DNA from: Arthonia radiata
Taxonomy: Eukaryota > Ascomycota > Arthoniomycetes > Arthoniales > Arthoniaceae
Length of the DNA stretch: 64,000 bases
Assembly (NCBI GenBank): GCA_002989075.1
Contig: PSQN01000006.1
Location: forward strand, 1,625,018-1,689,017
Direction of reading: 5' to 3'
In this document: positions 53,260 through 63,121 of the stretch, piece after piece
Numbering within the stretch: the first letter of the stretch is position 1
Layout: each line of letters begins with the position of its first letter
Program-made: the position numbers and the translations under genes
Notes under the pieces: model-generated
Database searches by the model: none
What the model was told of the DNA's origin: nothing
The model's input: the letters and a program-made list of their open reading frames with translations, nothing else

Positions 53260-53796
53260 TCAACTTCTCCGGCGGTCAGCTTGCGCCGCCGTCTTCCCAG
53301 CCGTCTTCTCTTTCTCTTTCTCTTTTGCTTCTCGCTCTCGCTCTTGCAGCTCTTGCTTAAAGCGCACTGTCGAAACGTAGCAAACTTCACACACTAGAGC
53401 CCACTCGCCAGCGAAATGACCATAGGGATTGACTAAGTCGCACCTCGGACAAATGATCATTGCCTGGTTCTCCACGTGAAACTTCATGCCTGATCTGTAT
53501 CGCACGCCGCCACCCGCTCCGTTGTGATGTGTCTTCCTCCCGCAATCGATGCAGAAATGTTTCTTGCACTCTCTTCCATCACGACCTTTCGGTGTCTTCC
53601 GAAATGAGTCGATAAAGCAGTCACTGCGTCTGACGCGGACACATTCATAACATGACCAAAGGTCGCTCTTGTCGTCGAAGCGCCTTAGGTAGACTTCTGC
53701 ATCGTGAATGTCGTCAGATCTCGGCTGTAAACGTGCAGACAGAGGACGAGCAAGTCTCCCAAGGTATGCTCGCTGCAGTTTGTAAGCTCTTTCGCA
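53260..53796 (-). CDS. 3' exon of a Cys-rich, probably zinc-binding protein (5' exon unresolved)
   Basis: A frame of 178 codons without a usable start opens right after a good splice acceptor (GCTAAC branch at ~53827, CTTCAG ending 53797) and ends at 53260. It begins CERAYKLQRAYLGRLARPLS and continues with RSDDIHDAEVYLRRFDDKSD, LWSCYECVRVRRSDC, ECKKHFCIDCGRKTHH, CPRCDLVNP and CEVCY, then a Lys/Glu coiled tail. The paired cysteines suggest two or more zinc ribbons. The CERAYKLQRAYL start is the kind of segment that follows an F-box in fungal F-box proteins, but no F-box was found upstream; the 5' exon is missing, diverged or lost in the repeats at 54.1 kb. Such an exon cannot be seen by start-to-stop ORF calling. 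Confidence 0.55.
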   Translation of the reverse strand, partial: CERAYKLQRAYLGRLARPLSARLQPRSDDIHDAEVYLRRFDDKSDLWSCYECVRVRRSDCFIDSFRKTPKGRDGRECKKHFCIDCGRKTHHNGAGGGVRYRSGMKFHVENQAMIICPRCDLVNPYGHFAGEWALVCEVCYVSTVRFKQELQEREREAKEKEKEKTAGKTAAQADRRRS

Positions 53797-54082
53797 CTGA
53801 AGTCTTTTGCATGCTCGTACGAGTTAGCGTTCGAGCACGATTTCGCTGCTGCAAGCCACTTGTGGTGAGCTTCATTTGCGAGTCTACGCTCAAGCAATCA
53901 AGTGCCTCTGCCACGCTTGCATCCATTTGTCACAAGCGTCTTGGCGTCTTGGTGGAGCCTCGTTTGACTCCTTTACTCCTCTGCTCCATGCTGCGTTGTA
54001 GACGGTTCCTGTGGTGCTTGCTGGGTTGCTGAGTAAGGATGGTAGCCTATTTCTTCGCGACCGCAAACACTGCAAAGCTCTC

Positions 54083-54176
54083 TGTCGCAAAACACGGTGT
54101 CGCAAAGTGCCGTGTCTCAAAGAACCACGACTCAAGGTACCACGTTTCAAAGTAGCGCATCGCAAAGCATCCGCGC
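54083..54176 (+). repeat. 15-bp degenerate tandem repeat (pentapeptide register)
   Basis: About six copies of a 15-bp unit with a (t)cgcaaag core (gtcgcaaaacacggt, gtcgcaaagtgccgt, gtctcaaagaaccac and so on). One plus frame reads SQNTV SQSAV SQRTT TQGTT FQSSA SQSIR and one minus frame reads LRHGT-like pentapeptides. Both are stop-free through the array. Confidence 0.65.
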
Positions 54177-54661
54177 CGTGTACCTTCGTCCTAAAGCAAT
54201 TCCTCGCAAAGCAGCGTCTTGTAAAGCGCCGTATTGTAAGCACTATATCGCCGGGTATTTCATCGCTGTGTTAGTCATGATCAGAAGTCATCTACTACTA
54301 CATCAGTATGCAAGAGACCGCCATCGAGAGGTCACTCCAGCCACTTTGCATGAGCTTGATTGCTGTTTCATGTCGGGGCGTCGTGATTAATCACAAGATT
54401 TCCGCTGTAGATGTCAACCAGCAGTACAAGAGGATCGGTTCTTTCCAAATGATTTGGAGCAGAGGACACTTGTTGGAGCCCGCGAATCTCTCTGATTATG
54501 TAGGACCCCAGCCGTGAAAGAACTTGCTGGAAATGCGGCGGTAACAAGCAATCAGCTTCAGTACACTGCTCTTGTGATGACCAGGAGTTCACGATGGCAT
54601 GCCATCTTACAGCGTGATAGTAAACGTAAAGCCTTAAACGAAGAGACAGTTCGTCTCTAGA
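54177..54661. other. Non-coding or decayed
   Basis: About 0.49 kb between the repeat and the fragmented frames downstream. Nothing recognisable. Confidence 0.4.
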
Positions 54662-56211
54662 TTGAACAGGACGGGAACTTTTGAAGGAAGCGATGGAACG
54701 CTAGACCACTTTCAGCGTAGCGGATATCCTGGAACTTTCATGCCACGTGCCACGACCAATTTCCTACCTCTGGCTCATCGTTACACAGTCTATCCTATAC
54801 TGTGTTCAAAGCACGCACACAGCTTTGAAAAAGCTGTAGTACTCTTCGGGGACCAAAGCATCTCTTTGAGCAACCAGGAGATCGCAGCAATGTCCCTTGA
54901 CGCCCTGCTACCAAAAGGCGGACGCTCGAGGATGACTGACATGGAAAAGCGGGAAGATCGGTCATCATAAGAAAGCGAAGAGTATGTCTAGGATGCGTTC
55001 GGCCAAATCAAGGTCACTTCGCACTTCCTCCAGCTCGTTCGGCCCTCCGTGGCTTCATACAATGCTTACCAGGGGCCAGGAAGTGTGTCGCAAAAAGAGC
55101 GTACGTCTCTGAAACCTCGTAAAGATAAGATATTCACACGTCACACTCGCCAGTCTGCGGCTTACGCGACAGGCACTCTAGGCTCTTGCTTTGCTATTGA
55201 GGGTGTCTTCAGCGGACCCATTCCAGCTTTTTTGCGACGTTTTTGTTAACCAAAGAGCTAGACTTCAGAAATATTTGACAGTACCTAGAGATCCTTGAGA
55301 AGACGCAAACATGGGTTGCTAGCCTGGAAACAACAGCAGGCTGTTGCATCTCCGTTGTTCGGTTCGCTGCGCTTACATGGTTCACCGTATCTGATTACTT
55401 TGCTGCTCCGTGCCGAAGAACTGGTCTATTCCTTATCTAGTTCCTGTTCACGTCGCTCAGAAGACCTTTCCCTACGAACATGGCGGGGGAGCCCCTTTGT
55501 TACGATACGAAGACCAAAAAAGTGTACCGAAGCCATGCCCAGCCCACTCCCAACTGTGACAGGTACAAAAGATCCTGGATACAGCCACGTCAATGGGTTT
55601 TTGATAAAGACGCACATGAGATCGCGGAACAAGAGCATAGCTCCAAGTCGGCCTCTACCCGCTAGACTAGCTCCAGCGACGTATATGCCCGACGCGACCG
55701 CGAAGAACTGCCAAAAATGGAGCAGCGCGAGCGTCGGGTATATTATGACAGCCGTACCCGTCCGCCTGAGCCTAAGCCGCGATTAAAGCCCGAGCGTCAC
55801 ATGCGAGACAAGTTTGAGTGGCTCTCCTTCACGCACCATCGTTCCAGGCCGGCGAGTCCTTCTGTCCAAGACGGAGGCCAGGCCGAGCTTAGAGACCTCC
55901 CGTCTCACGAGCGCGAAGGTTTCCTTGGGCTGCGCGAGGTCTTATTTCACATGATACTCGACAAGAGATCAGATAAGGACACTTCAAAGAGCGTGGGCAA
56001 AGCAGCGTCTAGCATTCAGGAACTGACTATCCCCACTGAAGGAAAAAAGTTGAGGGCACCTTCGTATACAGGTATCAAGAATGTATGCTTGGTTTGGATG
56101 CAAGACCAAGTCCGAAACGAAGAAGGACGAAGCTGGATCAAGGAGCAGCACCTGAGAGACGCGCTAGAATTAGTGACTGACAAAACTGATGCTAAAGTAT
56201 TTGGGCTCTAA
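54662..56211 (+). pseudogene. Decayed unrecognised coding region
   Basis: Two long frames are each interrupted in frame. The first runs 54662-55249, with stops at 54968-54970 and 54989-54991; it contains FGDQSISLSNQEIAAMSLDA, FGQIKVTSHFLQLVRPSVAS and SCFAIEGVFSGPIPAFLRRF. The second runs 55480-56211, with a TAG at 55663-55665; it contains KRSWIQPRQWVFDKDAHEIA before the stop and RERRVYYDSRTRPPEPKPRL, HMRDKFEWLSFTHHR and GIKNVCLVWMQDQVRNEEGR after it. No well-placed donor-acceptor pairs remove these stops. I read this as a host gene (or two) losing function; unrecognised introns are the alternative. No family identified. Confidence 0.35.
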
Positions 56212-56704
56212 AGCCTAGCGGTGAGGCAATCTGAACACTCTTGCGGCGGCCTTTGATGCCTTACGCAGATATTCTCTTGACATTGCCCTGCCACCGATCA
56301 GAGATATGCATATACTTGTTGGTGCGCAACGCCCAATTTCGGCTGACTCTTGGACGGGAAACGATCAGGGTGGCTGAGATTGCATGCTATCATCACTAGA
56401 ATACCATCCCAAAAAGGCAGCACACATTGACGTTGTTCATGCACCGCTAATCATACTCAGAATCTCTTTCATTTCAGTGAAAATCTGTAGACGCTCGCAC
56501 AATTTGAGCTTCATGCAGCCAATTCGTAGGCTATCCTGACCTATTTTTGATCCGCGCCATTGAATGAGCCCTGCAATGCCCCAACCTAGGGGAAGTCTCA
56601 AAGATCATATATCATTGAGACATGTGGAAATGCAGGCCGTGATGATTTGACCCTTTCTGTGGACTGTAACTCCTGATCTCGAGCGACCACTGGAGAGTCA
56701 CACG
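56212..56704. other. Intergenic
   Basis: About 0.49 kb, no coding frame of note; promoter of the next plus-strand gene. Confidence 0.5.
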
Positions 56705-57758
56705 ATGGCGGCTTCGGCATCCCAGACCGACCCTCAGCTAACGAATGGATTGGTGGAGAGCATCGCCCCAAAATCCTCGCCAGGGACTACAGACACTAAC
56801 TCATCGGCACGACCACCAACAACATCAACGAGCTTTCAAGCACGCTCCGTGCTCGGTCCTCTGACAGCATTCTTCCAACCTCCACGGCATTGCCTCACAC
56901 CTATCTCTGGCCGATTAGCAGTGACGTGCTCGCCCGCCAACGACAGCGATTCCGGATCCAGTATTTATCGACTGGTAGACGATCTCGAATGCTGGCCTGA
57001 TTATACAATCTCCACACCCGCATTTTCTGAGTCACTGAATGGCTTTGGGTTCTTTTCGCCCAGTCGACGATGCCCAGACGGCTTCACTACAGCCTGCTAC
57101 GGTGGAACCACCAGTATATCAGGGCTCAACCAGTTCGCGTTCCAGTTCCCGCTGAAGCCTCCTGAAGCGGCTGTAGGCTGCTGTCCCACGTGAGTGGCGC
57201 TGGAGAAGTATTTACATTCCGCGCAAGCTGACCAATCTGGTTCGTAGCTCCTATTCTTGTCCGATCGACGATGTGAGTGGACTACAGACTTGCCTCTTCA
57301 AACCGTAAGCGAGTTCAGAGTACCCAATCACTACAACTTGCCCGGGTATCCCACAGTATGACAACACTTCAATCGGTTTCTAGGCACCGCTGATTCAGCT
57401 CAATTGGCAAGCGCCAGACCAATTCTCGAAGTTTCCGAATTTCGGCAAAACATCGCCCGACTTGAGTCCTCCACCAGCGCCTGCGAAGTCAAATGTCAGG
57501 ACCATCGTTGGTAGCGTGATCGGTGGCCTATCGGGCCTTGCGCTACTCGTCACCCTTGCCGTTCTCTCACGACGCTGGCGCCAGCGCGTCCGCCAGCGCG
57601 CCGCAATACGCATTGACTCCGATGGCTGCAGCGCCTTCCAGAAGGCGGAGCTGCCGGCCGAGAGCCACCTCATTGAGCTTCCCAGCAATCGAGATCCAGC
57701 TGAACTTCAAGGCTCGACAGGAACAATTCATGAGTTGCCTGCCGAAAGACAGCCGTGA
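56705..57758 (+). CDS. Cysteine-containing single-pass cell-surface protein, splicing ambiguous
   Basis: Exon 1, 56705-57189, has a Ser/Thr-rich start and then the pattern of a widespread fungal surface-protein family: LTAFFQPPRHCL, LECWPDYT, FFSPSRRCPDGFTTACYGG and VGCCPT. A 58-bp intron (GTGAGT...CGTAG) leads to SYSCPIDDVSGLQTCLFKP. The last exon has a Pro-rich linker, one membrane helix (VGSVIGGLSGLALLVTLAVL) and a basic tail (SRRWRQRVRQR), ending at 57758. The middle junction has two readings: donor GTGAGT at 57276 with acceptor TCTAG at 57383, phase 0, which drops QTCLFKP; or donor GTAAGC at 57305 with acceptor TTGAG at 57466, which keeps it. No classic signal peptide is seen with this ATG. 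Confidence 0.65.
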
Positions 57759-58671
57759 TGCCTTCTCTATGGCCTCGCAGCCCCTTCTAGCACTGCAATC
57801 TCTCCCGGGCTTTCACGATCACGTGGGTCCCCGACAAGGCAACGACCCCTATGCTACACTTCCAAGAGACACTCTCTGCGACCCTTTCTCGATTTTGCGC
57901 TGGACCGGGGATTTTGTAATACTACTAGCATTCCGGGGCACTAGCACTCCCGGGAGAGGTATGATATCCTTTATTGTGCGCCAAATCACAATTTTCGAAT
58001 GACCCGGCTTTCGAGATCTTGAGCATTGACGAATCTTTGTAGTAGGTTCTAGCGCTGGGAGAAGGAGGTGCAGAAAGAGAGTCTGCTCCTGCGAAGAAGA
58101 CCTTGTCTGGACTGTTGAGTTTCGAAAAATCGCTTGGAAATGCTACGCGGTTAGCTTTCAAAAGAGATGAGAAAAGCCAAACCAGCCGGCAGAAAGTACA
58201 TGACAACGCTACATGCCTATTAAAGAGGCAATACAAAGCGATAAATACAGAGATATGGCTTTTACCAAGAGAGAGGGGGAGAGGGAGGAGGAGAGAAGAG
58301 GCAAAAGAGCAAGAAGACAGAACCGCTGACAAAGAAGAAACACAGCGGTATTAATACTTACCGACACACAGGAGAGCATACCTCTCACAGATCTGGGTTT
58401 GCTCCTAAGCTGGTAGGCTGTGGGTAAGCATAGGAAGCGTACAAACATGCCCATTGGATGTTCACACACCAGCCCAGTGCCTTGTAGAGGCTCTGCGTGG
58501 GCACGATGCACGTCTCTTGACGATTAGCTCTTCATGAAGAAGTTGAATGAGAGGCTCGAGGAGCGTTGAGCGTCCACGTCTTCTGCGTCTTCCACGAGTC
58601 TCTGCGATCCCTTCAGCAATCTCACCGCCGCACATGTTACCTTGCAGGCAAACCAGTGACGTCCTAGAAGC
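57759..58671. other. Intergenic with a purine-rich tract
   Basis: About 0.9 kb. Around 58267-58320 the plus strand is a run of G and A (gagagagggggagagggagg and on), which could form a triplex or affect nucleosomes. No gene supported. Confidence 0.5.
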
Positions 58672-60273
58672 TCACCCAGCCCCACCCATAATCGCCCCCT
58701 TCAACCCACCCCACCTCTCCACAAGCCCCAATCCCAGCGTTCTCGCCGCGACAACAGGCCCACTCTGCCAGCTATACAGCTTATGCAGCTTATCACACAC
58801 ACCAAGTATGACATGATTCTTCGCGTACCTGTCCGCTCCGTAAGGCTCGAGACTAAGCGTGCTGCCGATGTCGCCGCCCCTCGCTGCTACGTCGCTGATA
58901 ACACCCGCGAGGCTCTTCACGTCCGCTAGACCCAGGTTGAGACCTTGGCCTGCGAGCGGATGGATGGTGTGTGCTGCATCTCCGACGAGTGCGACACGCT
59001 CGCCTGTGTACTCGGCTGCGTGGCGCATACGGAGAGGGAAGGAGGCGACGCTGCCAGGTTGGACTCCGTCTTGGCTTTGTATCACGCGTCCTGGGACCAG
59101 AGATCGTTCGTAGGGAGTATGCTTCTCACGCCAGGCGAACTCGTCAGCTTGGCCGGAAGAGATGGTGTGCATGTACTCCATGTCCACGTGATTGAGTCGA
59201 AAAGCCGCATTCACCACTGCCGTGAAGTCCTCAGCACTCAAACTTTTGAGCACTGAAGCATTAGCAGGTGTCGTGCTCCAGACGAGCGTCGCGAAGCCAT
59301 TGGGCAGCGGCAAAAGCGCAACAGGTCCGGTAGGGAGGAAGCGCTGGTACGCTGTTGCTGACTCCGGGGGCGACTCGAGCTTCAAGGTGGCGACGACTCC
59401 ATGGCGTTCGTAGTCCCAGCCATGCGTTTTGATTCCTGCGAACGTGCGCACGGGGCTACTCGGTCCGTCTGCGCCGACGAGAAGGCGAGCGGCGAGCCGT
59501 TCGCCGGATGATAGTGTGAGGATTGGCCAGGAGCTGAAGTCGAGCTCTGGCGTGTCCGTTCCTAGGTCGATTGAGGACACTTTTGTGCTTGGGAAGAGTG
59601 TGGTGTTTGATGTGCCTTGATCGAGACTCAGCGTGTCAAGAAGCGCAGTCGTGAGGTTGTTGTTCTCAGTCATCGTTGCGATGGTCTTGCCAGGGGGCTG
59701 GTTGGGCACTGGCGGTGGCATGAATGGAAGGCCATGCGCTGTCGTCCAGTCAAAGTGTATCTGTTGACCGGTGACTCCGTCCCAGACAGACATGTGCGTG
59801 TATGGCTGGGTGCGGGACGTATCGACACGCTGCCATGCCCCGATCTCTACCAGAGAGCGTGTCAGCTGCATCGCCCGGCGCACTCATGTTGTTGGAGTCG
59901 TACCGTCCAGGAAGCTCACGGACTGTGGTGTCAGAGAGCTGCACCGATTCGAATACACGTCTGGCGTCATTGCACGGTGTGCCTGTGCCGTCTTGTGTAT
60001 GTCTTGCGACTCGATGAGGGCCACACGCAGGGCGGACGTTGCTCTAGATGCGCCTAAGATCTATGTGAGCTGCGTTGTCTTCACAGGACCTCCATACGTA
60101 CTCAGCGCGGCTGCAAGGCCCAGTCCCGCAGGACCGCCGCCAACTATTACTACATCGTAGATGTCAGGTTGCTGCGTGGTCGTCGCAAAGCGACGTATTT
60201 TGCATGAATGGTGTGAGGTGCGCCAGGACGGTGAATGTCCCAATGTCCGAAATTGTCTACATGCTGGTCTCAT
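58672..60273 (-). CDS. COQ6: Ubiquinone biosynthesis monooxygenase Coq6
   Basis: Three exons, 60273-60102, 60053-59904 and 59846-58672, give 498 aa. Introns are 48 bp (GTACGT) and 57 bp (GTACGA) and restore LAAALS-ASRATSALRVALIE and SVSFLDEIGAWQRV. The start MRPACRQFRTLGHSPSWRTS is Arg-rich and serves as mitochondrial presequence. FAD-binding motifs are present: DVVIVGGGPAGLGLAAAL (GxGxxG), LLVGADGPSSPVR (DG motif) and VALVGDAAHTIHPLAGQGLN (GD motif). Coq6 is the flavin monooxygenase that hydroxylates C5 of the coenzyme Q ring in the mitochondrial CoQ synthome. Length is close to yeast Coq6 (479). Confidence 0.95.
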
Positions 60274-60606
60274 GTTCCATTCACCAGCATTCGTAACTCA
60301 TCAACATATTACAACCAAGCTTATTTCCGAGATGTACTAATGAGCTTGTGCATGCCGTCATGCAACGTAGTTGCAGGCGTTGGCAGGGTGGAGTCTAGAA
60401 AGCCAAATTTCTGGCTCTCGGTGGGACAGAACGCAATGTAGACGATTACCTCGCAAATCCACACGCAAGCGTAGATGTCACTTAATGCCATTGGATTATC
60501 TGAATATGGGTATATTTGTCATCACCTCGTCCTTTCCTCATCATTCATCTCGTATTGTTCGCCGAGAGACGGCTTCACAGTCGTCCGTCTCGTCGAGCTG
60601 CATCGT
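60274..60606. other. Intergenic, COQ6 promoter
   Basis: 333 bp between two tandem minus-strand genes. No feature recognised. Confidence 0.5.
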
Positions 60607-61423
60607 TCACTCTTCCGAGCTGATTGGGGTGAGACTGAACCTCTCGCGCTTCCAATTCCTCTTTCGCCCATCCGCGACACGTGGATTGACAGCAAATTTG
60701 GCCAAGGTGTCCTGCAAGTCTCTGCTGCCACCCGTGCGACTGCTACTTCGTGTCAGGGCCTCGCTGGAGTCTTGCCGCAGAATCTGTATGTAGGTAAAGT
60801 GAGCCTCAAGTTCGGGCTTCAGCGACAGCAAGAGGCGGTTGTAACGACCACGCGCTCCAGCAACAGTATCATCATCTTGGACATGCTCTTGCGCGCCGGT
60901 CGTGATGGTGGTGCGGGATGACTTGGAGTCCCGCCGTGACAGCTCGGTGCCGGGCCGAGAAGACTCTGAGCTCGATCGCTGTTGGTTGAAGATGTTTCGG
61001 CGAAGAGCCTCATAGCCACCATCTCGGGACTCGGAATGACTTCCTGTCTGCCTTGTACCGAGTACTGGCAGACAACCAAGCGCAGCTGATAGATGGTGCT
61101 CTGCCGCGTTCAAGTGCGCGTGGAAATCAGCATTGTTGAGACTTTCGGCGTCGGTCCTCTCCGTCAATGTCTCATGAGCTAAACCAGCATAGAAGTTCAT
61201 GAAAGCTTTGTGCACTAGATGTATCTGTCGTGATATTAGCACGACTCAGCGGAAGGACATTTCTGATCACTGGGCCTACCTTTGGAGATTTGAGTAGATC
61301 GCTGGCTTGAGCAATGCAAGCCAACAGCATGCCTTGCAGGTACAGACTTTTGATGGTAGCGCATGCCACTTGCCACTGCGAGAAGCTTTCAGGTCGCAAT
61401 AACGTGTTGCTATCGGGCTCCAT
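60607..61423 (-). CDS. Conserved-looking helical protein of unknown function
   Basis: Two exons, 61423-61280 and 61224-60607, joined in phase 0 by a 55-bp intron (GTAGGC...CGACAG), encode 253 aa. I choose the ATG at 61423; the frame extends upstream without another ATG. The first ~100 residues are helical with a TPR-like character: SQWQVACATIKSLYLQGMLL, then across the splice QASDLLKSPK-IHLVHKAFMN and FYAGLAHETL. The middle is Ser/Arg/Thr-rich. A final helix, YNRLLLSLKPELEAHFTYIQ, precedes a basic, Ser-rich tail. The junction rebuilds a continuous helix pair, which supports the splice. I recall similar short fungal proteins but cannot name one. Tandem with COQ6. Confidence 0.65.
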
Positions 61424-62349
61424 CGAGGCCGCAGGCACAGCGCCCGATGTTATTTCTGCTATGTTCCTGCAAAGGAGGGCTGATCGTCATATCAAGGCTT
61501 GTGAATGCGATACGCTCGAGGCGTGGTCAGCGGTAACACGCGTAGGAGCACAGGACAGATAATGAGAAGAAAAGAGATGTGAGAGGAGTTTTCCTGGGAG
61601 CCACACGCAAGCCCGTGTACAACTGTTCAGTGCCGCGCGGAGGAGGCAGATCAGACGCGTAGGCGGTCGTGATGGTCGGACGAGAAACGCGAAGAGGGAG
61701 AATGACCGTTGCTTGCTTTGTTCAAGTGCCGGTCAGCCACATGGTTCTGACGAAACTCTGTCGTCCCATCACGTTGCATTATTTCTCCGGGCCGCATTTG
61801 AACCCTTGTACTACTAATCTTTCAGAGCATCGCGAGACGCATGAGAAGTTTTCCGTACGGAAGTTTGGATTGCTAACAAGACGAGTTCGAGTCACTACCG
61901 GCGCAACATTGTTGCGTAGCCAAGACAGGCTATTTTTCGAGTCCAGGAAGGTCACTCGGGCGGTGAAAGATGTGATCCATGGGTACGCACAGCGCTAGTG
62001 CCTCATAGGGCTGGTTGTTGCCGCGGAAAATCTCCGCACAGATCCCTCGAGTAAACAACCTTCTCCATTCGACGATACTCATCTGTCTGGAAACGTGACG
62101 TCTGCCTTCTCAACCTCAATCACTCCCATCTCCATTTTCTGCCCTACTCTACCTTCGACTTCTTCTCTGCCGATACTTGAGTTGTCCTCATTTGACTCCG
62201 CGACTCTTAAGCGCAAACTAACGCACTGCTACACCCCACTACTTGAGCCCCACCCGCACGGACTTAACACTTATATTTGGCCTTCGCGCCCCGACCCTCA
62301 GCGACCACTACCTCACTTTCTTCGCTGCACATCTCTCGTGTCAAGCATC
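61424..62349. other. Divergent intergenic region upstream of CKS1
   Basis: About 0.93 kb. From ~62095 to 62349 a frame runs in phase into CKS1 but is C/T-rich and reads as 5' UTR rather than protein. Confidence 0.5.
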
Positions 62350-62828
62350 ATGAGCTGGCCGACGGATAATGACATTGATATGACCCGACGCAACAAGCGT
62401 CCAAGGCCCCTCAATACGAAGGAGAAGGAGAAGGTCGAAGAGTTCGTAGAGGCGATTCACTACTCAGCAAGGTACGCAAAAGCTTCGAATACTGTCCAGC
62501 AATAATCATCGAAGTAAAGCTTACCTCGAACGCAGATACAGCGACGACGAGTTCGAGTACCGCCATGTACAACTGCCAAAGGCTATGTTGAAAGCTGTGC
62601 CGCAAGACTACATGGACGGACAGCGAGGCACGATGAAGCTCCTCTGGGAAGAAGAGTGGCGAGGACTCGGTATCACGCAAAGTCTGGGTTGGGAGCATTA
62701 TGAAGTCCATGAGCCGGAGCCGCACATCTTGCTATTCAAGTGAGCGTTTTGCAGGATACCTTCCACATGCACTTGCTGACGTTTACAGGCGCCCAAAGAA
62801 CTTCCAGCCACCACCGACTATGCAATGA
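62350..62828 (+). CDS. CKS1: Cks1, regulatory subunit of the cyclin-dependent kinase
   Basis: Three exons, 62350-62471, 62536-62739 and 62789-62828, encode 121 aa. Introns are 64 bp (GTACGC...CGCAG) and 49 bp (GTGAGC...TACAG). The protein is a full CKS fold: [73 protein letters not shown] and [16 protein letters not shown]. The phosphate-binding pocket (Arg in [14 protein letters not shown], Ser-Trp in the LGITQSLGW segment, Arg of FKRP) and the [10 protein letters not shown] hinge are intact. Cks1 binds CDK1 and docks phospho-Thr substrates during cell-cycle transitions. Its exact agreement across two introns makes this a secure call. Confidence 0.97.
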
Positions 62829-63121
62829 GCGCATTTGGTCTAATGCACGCGAGAGATACTCAAAGACGGCAGAATTGAAAACAACACACTGATCACGCGA
62901 CCTCACGAGTTCACGCAGTGACGCATCTGGGATCGGCGTTTGGGATACAATGATGATCCGGCTCCAGAGCCGCGCTTCTATTCAAAACCTCGACGTCTGT
63001 AAATGTGTCACCAGGAGTTACTGGGCAGTTGTCTGTTGACACCAGTCTTCAGGGAGTAAACAGCAGATTTAGTGACACCCATATACGGCCAAGGCACTCC
63101 GACCTTGAGGCCGGCTTGCTC

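Noticed and set aside
61860-61900. gagttcgagtc resembling a tRNA T-loop
   Set aside because: No matching stems or other arms around it.
62095-62349. N-terminal extension of CKS1
   Set aside because: Ser/Pro/Leu-rich translation of a C/T-rich leader; the CKS family starts near the chosen ATG.
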